Source of the DNA: Globisporangium splendens
Lineage: Eukaryota > Oomycota > Peronosporomycetes > Pythiales > Pythiaceae
DNA: 64,000 nt
Reading direction: 5' to 3'
Assembly: GCA_006386115.1 (NCBI GenBank)
Contig: VFIW01000010.1
Location: 496,001 to 560,000, forward strand
Positions 1 through 11,112 of this stretch are shown one piece after another. Within the stretch, counting starts at the first letter, position 1; every line of letters starts with the position of its first letter. A program made the position numbers and the translations under genes. The notes under the pieces are model-generated. The model was not told the origin of the DNA. It saw only the letters and a program-made list of their open reading frames with translations, and ran no database searches.

Positions 1-250
1 GCTTGACTGGGCTTTTTGACCAGCCAAAAGCAACAAGGCGCAACCAATCCACTCAGCGGTAATTTACGCACTCGGTTCGTAACGTTGTCAGCGGCTATGT
101 TTCAATTCCGTAAACTACGTGCAACAAATGCGATACATTACCGCCATACAACCAATCATATTGCACCTTGAAAGTGAGGTTTTTTAGCTTGTTGTGTCTG
201 TGACCAGCCGCGTTTTGTCTCTCACACAAAACAGTCAGGAAGCAGCGAAT

Positions 251-457
251 ATGGAGGGAGGAGCGACACCTGCAGCTGGCGCGCCGGGCCGAGAGAACGT
301 GACGGTGGTCAAGGACCCGGAGATCAAGTACATCTGCGGCGACTGCGGCATCGTCAACTATTTATCGGCGCGCGACCCCATCCGCTGCCGCGCGTGCGGC
401 TACCGCATCATGTACAAGGCGCGCACCAAGCGCCTCATCCAGTTCGAAGCCCGATAA
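251..457 (+). CDS. RPB12: RNA polymerases I/II/III shared subunit RPABC4 (Rpb12)
   Basis: Single-exon gene for a 68-residue protein. Two CxxC pairs (CGDCG and, 17 residues on, CRACG) form the one-zinc ribbon of the Rpb12/RPABC4 family. The basic C-terminus ([19 protein letters not shown]) is the hallmark tail that packs into the Rpb3-side assembly platform. It is a shared subunit of all three nuclear polymerases. The usual length is 58-70 residues, so it is complete. The ATG at 251 was chosen; an upstream in-frame GTG would only add a non-conserved leader. CCAAT-like motifs (accaat) lie near 43 and 149. The Ala/Gly-rich N-terminus before the finger varies in the family. Identity is near certain. 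Confidence 0.96.
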   Translation: MEGGATPAAGAPGRENVTVVKDPEIKYICGDCGIVNYLSARDPIRCRACGYRIMYKARTKRLIQFEAR

Positions 458-988
458 ATGCAACGCACAAGAAGAAACACAAGATACAAGGAAGCGCCAG
501 GACAACGTGCAAGCAGCTACTGAGGCATAGATGACTGGCAGACAAGCAAACATGAGGAACGCGCAGCGCTGAAGACTCGGCAGCTTTCACAGAAGAACGC
601 AAGTGAATGAAGACCACGCGTGCATTTCAGGCAGCCTCAAGGTGCACCGCGCGCTTGTTTTGCGGATAGCTGCTCTTATGGATGCATGTGTGTATGTTTA
701 CTAGATTGTTGCTCTCTCGCTGGGTTTAATGGCGATTTCTCTCTAAACTACAGAAAGAGAGAAAACAATATATTATGCTTCTTGCGATGCGCAATGAGGA
801 ACTCCTTCCACAGTCTCACAAGCATGCATGCATGCAAGCGATAATCAATTGCATTGTGCGCCGATTAATGTGTGCATATTAGTGCTGTAGTAGCAGCAAC
901 CGTCCTGAAGAAAGAAAAACATGTACATCTATTTGCCTGTTAATGAGTGTGTCTTAGCTAGTTGCTCTTGCCAGTTGCTTTGCCCGCT
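458..988. other. Intergenic, 3' flanks of convergent RPB12 and UTP6
   Basis: About 530 bp between two convergent genes. I see only AT-richer sequence with tandem 'gcatgcatgc'-type runs near 823-836 and no convincing coding frame or RNA gene. Confidence 0.6.
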
Positions 989-3289
989 TTACAAGCTGCC
1001 GCCTGTGAGCGAGATCTGCGCGAGGCGCGGCGAGTCCTTCCACGCGCGCACGGCGCGCTGATGCACCTTGACGGCATCGGCGTAGAGCGCGTGGTCGGTG
1101 AAGAAGCGGATGTACGCGATCCAGGCGTCCTCGTGGGTCTTGCCGAAGACGTCCACGAGCTTCTCGAACAGCAGGCGCACCTGCGCAACGTGCGCGTCCT
1201 GAGCCACGACTGACGTCTCGACGTCCACGCAGAGCAGCAAGAACGCGTACGTGGCGTCCGTCGGCAGCAACTGGCCCTCCAGGAACGTCTTATACAGCGA
1301 ACGCACGCGCTCCACCGAGTACACACTGGCAGCCCAGGCGACAAACTGCTGACGCAGCGTCGACCATTGACTCGAGTTCAGCACTTGCGCCGCCATGGCG
1401 TTCTACACACACCAATAATGCCAACAGAGAATGAGCGATTAGCGTTTGTCAACAACATGCAAAGGAATGGGGACATAACATACCTGGAAGGTCTGGTGGA
1501 TCTCTTGCGTGTTCGTGGTCGCGTTGCCGATGAGCAGCTCGAGCAAGCGCGTGACCACTTCCAGCTTGCCGTCGTAGTCGTCTTGTGCGAGTTCGCTAGC
1601 GGCGGTATCTTCCAGGATCGCGATGGCTTCCGCCACGGGGTTCGGATTGTGCTTGCTGCCGTTGCCGGTGTTGCCTGCGATCTTGTTGTCGGTCGACGTG
1701 CGTCGGCGCTTGACAGACGGCACGTCTTGCGTGGCATTCTTGTTGTCGCCAGAAATGGTTGGTTGGTGGAGAACCAGCTGTGCATACAGCAGCCACAACG
1801 GCGCCTCACGCGCGTGGTGCTTGCTCAGCAGCAGCTTGGCCGCGTCAATAGCCGCCAACGTGCCCTCGGTGCGGTGCACAAAGTCCACGTACTTGATGGC
1901 CAACGCGCTCGAGTCACTCGCCGATTGCTTGAGTTTCTTGGCCGCATACTCGACCGACAGACCCTGGGTTGTCGACCTATCATGTGCCGCCTTGACTGCC
2001 AAGCGCTCGACGATCCAGTTGGCGAACTGCTCCTGCATCACGACCGAGTCCAACTGCACGATGCTCTGCTCAAAGCTCTGGATCGCGAGCGTCTCGGCGT
2101 GAGTGACGCTCACAGCATCCGTCGCCGACTCGTCGAGAGCCGCAAACGGCCGCAAAGCCTTGACCTTGTGCACGAGCTCGCTGCTGGGGAAATCCCGCAG
2201 GCATGCATCCAAAATGAACTGCGACAGCTCCGAGGCAAACGCGTGGTGCACGACGAACAAGTCACTGATCTCGATGAACCGCAGGCGGAACGCAATGTCG
2301 TCGGCGATCGCCGCGATCGCGTTGCTGTAAATAATGCGCGGAATCGCACCCTGGAGGATCACCTGGCGCGCCTGGTGCTTCTCGTTCGCCTCGGCAAACT
2401 CGGCGTCATTCTCGCCGTCCTTTGTGGTTTCTTCCGGCAGCTCGTCGATCAGCACGCTTGCACCCGTGTCAATGTTCTTGTCCTTCGCGGAGTCGGCGTC
2501 CAGCTTCAGGATCTCGCGACGCACGCTGTCCAGTCATTCCCAATCCATATCATCAGCATTAACCATGCCAATCCACCATTATAAACAGAGAGTATAATGA
2601 ATAATGCAACGTACGTGAGCTTCTGGATGTAGAGCAGTTCCAAGCGAAAGTATTCGTGCCAGAGTCGCTGGCAGCTCTTGTTGATGCGGATCGCGCGCTG
2701 CATGAGCACACGCGCCGACTCAATATTGAGATTCGCCGAGAACTCGAAGGACGCAGCCTCGACCCAGATCTCGGCGCTGCGTGGGTGCACCTGCAGCGCG
2801 CGCGAAAACACGTGGGAGAGCACGCGCGAGCTGCCCTCTGTCTTGCAAAACGCGATATACTGGAGCCAGAGGTCGATGCTGCCGCGGTGCTTGTAGATCA
2901 CGCGGTCGAAGATCGAGTGCACACGCTTGATGCCCGCCGTGTCGCTCAGCGACGCCTTCTGCAGACCGCTGCGCTCCTTGCGCTTCTGGCGCAGCGCGTC
3001 CAGGTTGAGTTCGTACTCGATGTACCGCAGAGCGTCGATCTTGCGCAGCGGCGAGCGCTTCATCATGTACTCAAAGTCGCGGCGTCGCTCGACGATCTGG
3101 TGGATCTCATCCTACACAATCGCATACACAGAGAGAGCATATAGACAACGTCATTGAGCCACCATTCAGTGTAGCAAAGCGACCATAAATGCGGCAAATG
3201 GGTGTTACCTTTGTGAAGAGCTTCTTTTCCTGGAGATCCTCCAGCTCCGGGATCATCTTCTCCATCATCACCTGCACCGTGTCCGCCAT
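989..3289 (-). CDS. UTP6: U3 snoRNP protein UTP6 (HAT-repeat, SSU processome)
   Basis: Four exons on the minus strand, complement(989..1402, 1484..2525, 2615..3111, 3209..3289). All joints have GT-AG sites and keep frame, giving 677 residues. The N-terminus MADTVQVMMEKMIPELEDL, followed by a 'KKLF' segment, 'EIHQIVERRRDFEY' and 'LRYIEYELNLDALR', is the UTP6 signature. HAT (half-a-TPR) units follow (SIDLWLQYIAFCK, SAEIWVEAASFEF, CQRLWHEYFRLEL), and further helical repeats fill the C-terminal two thirds. In other eukaryotes UTP6 belongs to the U3 snoRNA/SSU processome that cleaves pre-18S rRNA in the nucleolus. It is slightly longer than the roughly 600-residue animal protein, mainly in the middle. 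It is divergent with the metaxin gene across 348 bp. Confidence 0.9.
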
Positions 3290-3637
3290 GGCTGCTGCTG
3301 CTTCTTGTCGTCCTATAGACACACACACTCTCTCTTGTAGATGCGCGCACACACAGACGCGCGCTTGGACTCTCGTTGCCTCGTGCTTTAAGCCTCTCCC
3401 TGCCAACAGAATGCCGCTGCTTGTGTCTGTTGGCGGCTGGCGCCGTACTTAGCTGAAGCATGCACGGTACGCCAACGACCCATTACATTAGCCTCTATAT
3501 TACAACTATTCCTTTATTATGATTCATTTACATTACTGCAACTCACCAGCAATACCTCTCTATAATATCTTACTATTTTTGAAGGGCACATACCAACCGC
3601 ATTGACACGTTTGACCAGCAAAGCCCCAATAAGCACG

Positions 3638-5110
3638 ATGTTCCCAGAAGACCGCTTCAATCCGCTGCTGCCGAACGCCGAGAAGCTCCACGAGGACCTG
3701 TGGGAGGCCGCGGAGCTCGAGTTCACGCCGCGCACGTCGCGCGAGCTCGGCTCGAAGCTCGTGCTGCACCAGTTCCTGCCGGCGTGGGACGTGCAGGCGT
3801 ACATCCGCGTCGCCAAGCTCCAGCTCCACGTGCACAACTCCAAGTACCCGTCCTACGAGGCTACCGGTATGTGTGTGTCTGTGATAAGCAGAATGCGGTG
3901 CTCATTATGCTAACGCCGCTGTTGGTGTCGTGTGGTTTGTAGGCGAGTTGCCGCAGCTGAACGATGGCAACTTTTTGGTGCCCAAGGAGGAGATCCTCAT
4001 GCACTTGCAGACGGTAATGCGCGTGTGGCTCTGTGTACATGCTGAATGATCTGCTGACGCGCTTACTAATGATCTCTGTTCTGTTTGCTTATATATGCCT
4101 GTGTGTGCATGTATCCTGCCAATGCCCACACACATGTAGTTCCACAAAGACATTGACGAGTTCCTAACGGACGAGCAGCGTAGTGAATCGTTTGCGTATC
4201 GCTCCATGATCTCGGAGAAACTGCACCGCATCATGGTGCGTTTCGATTGTCTGCCTTTGTTGTGTATATATGCGTGTGCACTCACTCAATTATGCATCAC
4301 CCATACGCGTAGCTGTACTGCCGATGGGTGGACCCCGTGACGTACCGTGAGGTCACGCGGCCGCAGACCAAGAAGTACATTCCGTTCCCGCTCAACCAGT
4401 TTCTGCCCAAGAAGATCCACATGGACACCATGGCGGCGCTGCAGCAGTTCGGTATCACGACCAAGGAGCAGGCGTACGTGATCGCGCGTGACTGCTACAC
4501 GGCGCTCAACGCCAAGCTAGCGAGCTCCAAGAGCGCCTACTTCTTCGGGGACCGTCCGAGCGCGCTTGACGTCGCCGTGTTTGGTCACATTGTCGATGCG
4601 CTCGGCAACGTGCAGCTTGGTGCGACCGTGTACCAGCACGCGCCGCTGCTCGTGACGCTCGCCGAGACGATCCGCGACGCGTACTTTGCTTCGCCTGGCG
4701 AGACACCTGGGAGTCTCTCGGCCGAGTCCTTGGCAATGTACACGGAGAACCAGACCAACTACTTCAGCACGCTGGACAACAGTTCGTTCATGAACCACGT
4801 CGCACCGTCGATGCATGTGGCGTTCCTGGAGCCGTACCGCAGTCTGAACTGGGGTCGTCGGGAACTCGCGCAGGAGATCGCCGCCAAGAAGAAGCATGAC
4901 GCCAATGCCGCCAACGGAGAGAATCATGCAATCGGCGCTGAGGGATTCGAAAAGGGCACGCGGAATGTGATCATCGGCGCGATCGCAGCGATCTTGTTGT
5001 ACGCGTTTGCCGCACTTCCGCTGCAATTCAAGATCATCGACGACGAGGACGACGAGGACGATGAGGACCTGGATGACGATGACTTTTATGACGACGACGA
5101 CGACGAATAG
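3638..5110 (+). CDS. Metaxin / SAM37-like mitochondrial outer-membrane protein
   Basis: Exons 3638..3866, 3943..4013, 4140..4235 and 4313..5110 encode 397 residues. The order is typical of metaxins: an N-terminal thioredoxin-like GST half ('VHNSKYPSYEATGELPQL', 'GNFLVPKEEILMHL'), then an all-helical GST_C half with the diagnostic 'SAYFFGDRPSALDVAVFGH' block. A hydrophobic helix near residues 352-374 (NVIIGAIAAILLYAFAALPL) is a likely tail anchor. The last ~20 residues are almost all Asp/Glu. Metaxins sit on the mitochondrial outer membrane with the SAM beta-barrel assembly machinery. The start is the first ATG in a frame that gives the family N-terminus. A poly(A)-signal-like AATAAA is at 5177. 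The extreme acidic tail after the anchor would face the intermembrane space and is unusual. Confidence 0.85.
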
Positions 5111-5622
5111 ACGGCAGGCATCATGGTGGAGAAGACATTGCCACCACCACAAGCATCCACACAACAACAAAAAACAAATAAAAGCGCAACAAAAATATAC
5201 TTCCCACATACATATGTATAAAAAAGAGTTGTGTGGCGTTGAGCGGCGCGTCTTCTTTTCATAGCCGCCGCTTGAGGACTTGCTTGTTGTCTTCGCTGCA
5301 CACTTAAAAAAGTACTCACCTCGCTTTCGTCTTCTTCATAAGAAACAGGATTTGCTCTTCTCCCCTCATCAGCGCTCCTTCGTGTCCCCTCGCCTTTATA
5401 ATAATTTACAATGTCTTTGCGATTGCCTTCTCTTGTTTTCTTTCTCTCCCCATGATGCAGGTTTTCACATATACACAAATGCCCGCATGCTTCCCTTCCA
5501 GCGACCATCACACAGTCGGCTACTCCCCCACTGGCGTCTCAATAATATCGATCGCATCGTCTACATGCAAACAACACAAGCGCAAACACAACAATGAGTC
5601 AAAAATTCCATTGCTACTTCAA
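5111..5622. other. Intergenic between convergent metaxin and MYB genes
   Basis: About 510 bp of 3'-flanking, A/T-rich sequence with AATAAA at 5177. No supported gene or RNA. Confidence 0.6.
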
Positions 5623-8600
5623 CTAATCGTGTCCAACGGACATACCTCCAGCCATGATATCCCCAATGAGCTCTTCGTCCGTTGGATCCAAGCCAGACAG
5701 CGCCACTTTTTCCAAAAAGCCGTCAAACCCTTGGCCATCATCCAGCGCCGAGAGATCCTAACGCATAGAAGCAAGCAAAAGGTTTCCAGGGTGTGAGCAC
5801 ATTCAGGTTGTGGCAACACATCCGGAATTGTTCTTCCATTGCATAAGTGCATTTACGTACCGAATTGTACGCCGTCATCGCTTCGACAGCACTTTTCCAA
5901 CCTTTTTGCATGATCGCTTGGCGTTTCTGGCGCTCTTTGTTCGCTTCGAGCTCTTTCGTGAGCATGGCTTGACCTGGGGACGGCGCCGAGGACAGCGTCA
6001 GCCCGTGCTTTTCCCGTTCTTGCAGCATCAATCGAACGCGCTGCTGGTGGAAGAGTTCGTAGGCCGACGCATGACCCTCGGTCAGTATCATCTGAGAGCG
6101 TGGGGTCTGTGAAGAGCCCCACTCTTCTCGTGGCGTATTCAGCATCTTGGCTGCTGCGGCTGCGGACGACGGCGGTAAGCCGATGTTCATGCCATTACTC
6201 GTAGGCGGGAGTCCTCCGGGTGCAGCACTGGATGGCGTATTGAGCGCAAAGTTGGCGTACATGTTCGCCTGCATGGCGGCGTTGTTGAAGTTCTGGTTCG
6301 GGAGCTGCGCTCCGGTCTGTGGCGCGAACCCGTATCCCATTCCAGCAGCGTTTTGTGCTTGATACATGGATCCTCTCTGTGGTGGAGCGAATCCTTGCTG
6401 GTGATTGAAACCCTGCGGAACCTGCTATTTTCAGTTCATGCACGTATACACCCACTCGAGTTAGCACCAGAAGGAAGATAGACGATCGAGAAACGCACAC
6501 ATATACTCACGGCATTCATTCCATTCGGCAGGCCATTGTAGAATTGCATCTGCTGTTGCGACATCGTCATCTGTGATGCAACCCCGAAGCCATAGTTCTG
6601 TCCCATAGCTGGGCTCGTCGACTGCATCGGGTTGAACCCTTGTTGCTGCTGTTGCTGAACATGGAACGAATTGGGTTGGGCTGAGAGGTTGATATTGGCG
6701 TTGTATCCGTTCGATGAAGCCGAGTACATTGCATGGTTGACGGGCGAAATCGTTTGAGACACGTTTTGCGCGTTGGCCGCGAACACGCCGCCGCCAGCAT
6801 TTGCCGCAAGGTTTCCTCCTGCGCCATTGCTTTGTTGATGAAAGCGCTGGCTCATCTGGAAATTGTGGATCGACGTCGCGACGAGATCATCATTGACACT
6901 TTGAATGCTGCTCATCGCAGCCGCAAGCTCTGCCGGGTCCAGGCCGTCCACGGCACTCAAACTGCTGCCTACCGATGGCAAGTCTGCGGGTTCGAGGTCG
7001 ACCGGTGCTGGTACCATCGACGCTGCAGCGCTTGTAACGTTCATAGCCTGATGATCCACTGACGCCGATCCTACCGCATCATTTTCGAGCTTCACCACGG
7101 GTGATGCGGCACGTGTCTTTTGCCGTGCAGGTGTCGATTTAGTTGCTTTGGGCTTGGGTTTTTCAGACGAAAATCCACTACTTGGACTTTCTTTTGCTGG
7201 GGACGATGCAATCGACGACGAATTCGACGACGTCGGTGCGCCTGAATGGCTCTTCTCGTCTTTCATAGCAGCGCGCCGTCCTCGCATGAGTGACTTCCAT
7301 CGAATCTTCACGGCATCTTCGGTTCTCCCCTGTTGTTTTGGTTTGGTTCGTTTGTCGTGAGTCAAAATCAAAAGGCATAACAATTGGAAAACTCAAAACG
7401 ACTTGCTTACCTTGAGCTGCTGGGCAATAATGGACCAGCGGTTCCCCAGTTTTGCCTGCATTTCGATAATAATCTTGTCCTCATCCTCTGTGTACGACCT
7501 GAGGAATAGGAATGCATATCATACATCATCATGTTAGACTGCCATGGCGAGGCAATGGCAATCCAATCATTGGATCACTTACCCTTTGTTGATGTTTGGG
7601 TCCAGATGATTACACCAGCGCTCTCTGCATTGCTTGGAACTAGAACACAACAAGATACAAACGAAACAAACAAGCAGAGTATGAGGCAGAAGATCAGATA
7701 AAGCGCAATCGAAGAAGCCGTTGTCGTCTCGTACGTTCGGCCAGGAATGAGCGACGCGACTTGACCCCAGTTCTTCTTTTCCTCTGTGACGAGCTCTCGC
7801 AACTTGGTGTCTTCCTCCGGTGTCCAGTGGCCCTAGGGAGCATGAGCACCAAATGAAAGGTCAGTCATCAACTACAGTTACATATAAAAACCATAATGAG
7901 GACGCACCTTAATAAGACCGGGCTTTAGCACTTTGGTCCATCGCTGCAAGCACTGAGTGTGGTTGCGTCCGGGCACTTGGTCGGCGATCGCTTTCCAGTT
8001 GCGCTCTCCGCTTCGCTCGACAGCCAAACGAAGCGATTCGTCCTGTAGGTGGGATAATAATACAAGAGGTCCATATAGGTGAATGAGCTCCTGGGATGTC
8101 GATTAGTTTGCTGCTCCATCGTTGGTACGCACCTCGTGCTTGGACCAGCGTCGCGGATTCGATTTTTCCTTTGCAGGCGGCGCTTGCTTGACGGCATTGA
8201 TGATCAAGTGGGGTCTTGGAACTCCCATGCCCGCGCCTGTGCGGTCCTTCACGAGCAACTTCGTCGGCTGGGGCTTCGGGGCGACACCGCTGATCAGCGC
8301 GTCCTCGATCGTGCACTCTCCGGACAAGTCATCGCCGTTTTTCTGCTTGTGTCGCTGTGAAGCGGGTGCTGGAAGCATTTTCTTCAAACTGTCGGTACGT
8401 CCTCGTTTCTGGGACTTGGTGGGCAGATTCTTGAGCGGCGCTGGTGCCGCCGCGCCAGCATTCGCACTCGTTGTCGCCGTAGACAGGGAGCCATCCTGCA
8501 GTGCAGACGCCGCCGCATTGTCATCCGAGTCGTCGTCATTCGGCCCGGCCATACCGAAATCGTCGCCGTCCTCGGTGCCGGCGCCGTCGTCGTCGTCGTC

Positions 8601-8870
8601 TTCGTGCGCTCCGTACTCGCCGGCGGCGTACTCGTCTTCCTCGTAGTCGTCCTCCTCGTCGCCTTCATCGGCGTCATCCTCGTCGCCTTCGTCGTCGTCT
8701 TCGTCGTCGCACGCCTGACTGGCGTCCGTGAGCGAGCCGGCGACGGACGCCGACGAGATCGTGGTCTGGTCCAGCGCCTTGCCGAGCTCCGACACGTGCG
8801 ACGCGCTCACGGCGGCCAGCGACGACGATGCGCCGGCGTCCACGCCATTCGCCTGCATGAACTCCGCCAT
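5623..8870 (-). CDS. R1R2R3-type MYB transcription factor
   Basis: Eight exons, complement(5623..5757, 5861..6424, 6511..7329, 7411..7498, 7583..7639, 7735..7832, 7908..8042, 8133..8870), all in frame, 877 residues. Residues 1-235 are acidic and low-complexity, with a run of Asp/Glu near 60-110. Three consecutive MYB repeats follow: R1 from 'NPRRWSKHEDESLRLAV' to 'LQRWTKVLKPGLIK', R2 from 'GHWTPEEDTKLREL' to 'CRERWCNHLDPNINK', and R3 from 'GSYTEDEDKIIIEMQ' to 'AVKIRWKSLMRG'. The third tryptophan of each helix is present. The C-terminal half is Gln/Asn/Ser-rich, ending in a short conserved-looking 'DDGQGFDGFLEKVALSG' tail. Three-repeat MYBs are animal c-Myb-like cell-cycle regulators; oomycetes have an expanded set controlling sporulation genes. 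The last intron and final 45 codons are the least certain. Confidence 0.88.
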
Positions 8871-9917
8871 CGAGAGAGCGCTTGTGGTTCCTTTTTTTTT
8901 CCGGTCTGCTGGAAGAGAGGGGCGAGGTTATATATAGAGAAATGGGTCAATAAACTCCAGCGCGTCACGACGACACCACCCACACGCACGCGCGTACCCT
9001 GGAGGAGAAGAGAGAGAAGGGAAGGTCTGCGACAGTCACGCGCCAACACAAGATGCCGATAATGCGCCGCGGGTGAGAGATCTCAGTGTGGCAAAGGGCC
9101 AATGGCGCATGCGGCGAGTGATCCACAGAGCGCGCGCGTGCAGGAAGGCTTGCTTCTCAATGTGGCTAATAGGATGGGAGGGGGAGGGCAGGCTTCACAG
9201 CCGCCACCTTGATAGGGAAGGGGGGATGGGAAAAACCGCAGGAGAATGCAGGGGTTTAATTGAGGGGTTCGTGGTGGTTAAAATGGAGGTTTTAGCAGGA
9301 GAACATAGCGGTTTTTATGGGATGGGGAGGTTATTCGGTGGCTGGATGGAGACGAAAAGAATGGGTCGATGCACGCAAAAGCAGGATAAAAATGCGCTTT
9401 GCTGGCGAACCAGACGAGAAAGAGAGAGGCTTCTTGTTCACAACTGATATAGAGCCACAGCGACACCAAAAACGGCTTACAATAATACTATAGAGGAAAA
9501 AAGACTGATCAAACAGAAAATGCACGAGTTGGTATCAGCAAAATATCACTATTGGAGCCATTCGAAATGAAAGGAAACATGCACAAGCGACCCACCCAAA
9601 GTGTGCACTCTTTATTCTGCACTACAGTGCGTCGTTTCCACAAAAGTATTTCCCCGTATGACTTGCACTTGGGCATGTTTATGCACACACCATCTGCGAG
9701 TCTAAATAAATTACCATCGACTCAAATAGATTCCGGAAATTTACGCACGCACACATTGCCCAGCATCACAATATTTACACGATTGTCCACACACAATGTA
9801 CAATGACCCAGAGTCGCACAATTTCATCCAATTAAGAGCATTTACCCGCATAGACACCGTTGATTGGTTGAAAATGAAGAACAAATACACAAACAGCTCT
9901 TTCACATCCAATCCAAC
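8871..9917. promoter_or_regulatory. 1.05-kb divergent intergenic region (MYB / coiled-coil gene)
   Basis: Shared upstream region of two divergent genes. It holds a T-tract at 8893-8901, a G-rich stretch near 9175-9260 and A-rich runs. Open frames here have no recognisable motif and I treat them as chance. Confidence 0.45.
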
Positions 9918-10955
9918 ATGGACATCCACAACGTCGTGCGCGTCGCCAGGGAGCATGCTGTCGATGCGGACAACGCGGCAACGCATGCGAGCGCCGACAC
10001 GCCCGTAGCGACAGGTGCACTCCCGCTACTGTAGGCGTCCTGCTGGTGGTCTGTTTTGCTCACACACACCCTCTTTCCCCTGTTTGTAGTGGACCAAAGC
10101 GACGGCGACGAGACCCTGTTCAAGCGCAAATACGACGAGCTCGACAAGCTTTTCATCGAGACGCAGCAGGTTCTTTTACACAACGCGCGGGCTTAGAGAC
10201 ATTTATACATCTGAGTGTTCTATATGATCGCATTATGTGCGTTTGTTTATATCTAAATGCAGGACCGACAGGAGCTCGCGCGCTGCTATGCTGTGGTGCA
10301 GAAACAACTCGAGCGGGTCCACATGGAAAACGAGTACGCCTGTGTGTATATGACTTCTTCTTGCATATAGTTGTCAAAAGACCAATGGAGATGTTACTCT
10401 TTATTGTGGTATGCGTGGTATGGGCGCCAGATATTTAATGGTCGAGTTGAGTCGGTATGCGCCAAGCGACCTGGAGTCGGACCAGTCGGACATTGAGCTT
10501 CACTACACGCCGCACACACGGCGATCGCTGCTGCCATCGCCGACCACGGCCGAGGTACGACCGCCACTGACTCACAGAGCGTTGTAATTGCTTAGAATCC
10601 GCTCATACGACTCATCTGTCTGATCCTTGCGCATGCATGTAGAGTGACGCTGTCGTTAGTAGCAAAGCCAAAGCCAAGTCGTACTCAGTTGTTAAAGCGG
10701 ACGGGACGCCAACGAAAGACGCCGCAGCGAAACCCAAGAGACGACGCGCGCCGACGTCCACTGCTGTGGTGTCTGCGTCGTCTACTGTGCCGAAGAAGGT
10801 GCGCTGGTTCCTGTTTGCGTAGTCAGGAACCTCAACACCATGCTATTGTTGCTACTTTCCCTATTGACCTCACCTGTTTCCGTGTTGGATGCATGGCTGT
10901 GATGTCATTGTAGCTGTCTGCAAAGACAAAGAAGCCCAAGAAGACCACCGAGTAA
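9918..10955 (+). CDS. Small coiled-coil, Lys-rich nuclear-type protein (INO80E-like?)
   Basis: Six small exons 9918..10014, 10090..10169, 10263..10333, 10431..10554, 10643..10798 and 10914..10955 keep frame and encode 189 residues. Residues ~38-100 form one charged coiled coil: 'FKRKYDELDKLFIETQQDR', then 'ELARCYAVVQKQLERVHMEN', then 'EYLMVELSRYAPSDLESDQS'. An Asp/Ser stretch follows, then a basic tail with KPKRRR and KKPKKTTE, typical of nuclear proteins. The 'YKxKY..LK..F...H...Q..L......L..V..E...L...L..YE' pattern recalls the INO80 complex subunit INO80E, which is also short and has one coiled coil. That link is an impression, not proof. One donor (gttctt) is weak. It is convergent with TELO2, 157 bp away. 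Confidence 0.65.
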
Positions 10956-11112
10956 ACAAACTTATGCTGTGCATTCTCTGCCTCCATGCCAACCCAGCAT
11001 GTGGACACAAATCAAAATGTTGCTGCTGTGTTGCTCATAACTTTGATTTTTCTTCCAGTTCCCACAAGCAAAAAGCGACCACATTCGCACAGTGGTTGAG
11101 GCAAGAAATGAT

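Noticed and set aside
194..250. GTG-initiated 19-residue extension of RPABC4
   Set aside because: Non-ATG start, non-conserved sequence; the ATG at 251 gives the normal family length.
1367..2584. Long plus-strand open frame (~400 codons) opposite UTP6
   Set aside because: Exact shadow of the UTP6 exon; no motif, Arg/Val-rich composition typical of antisense GC-rich coding DNA.
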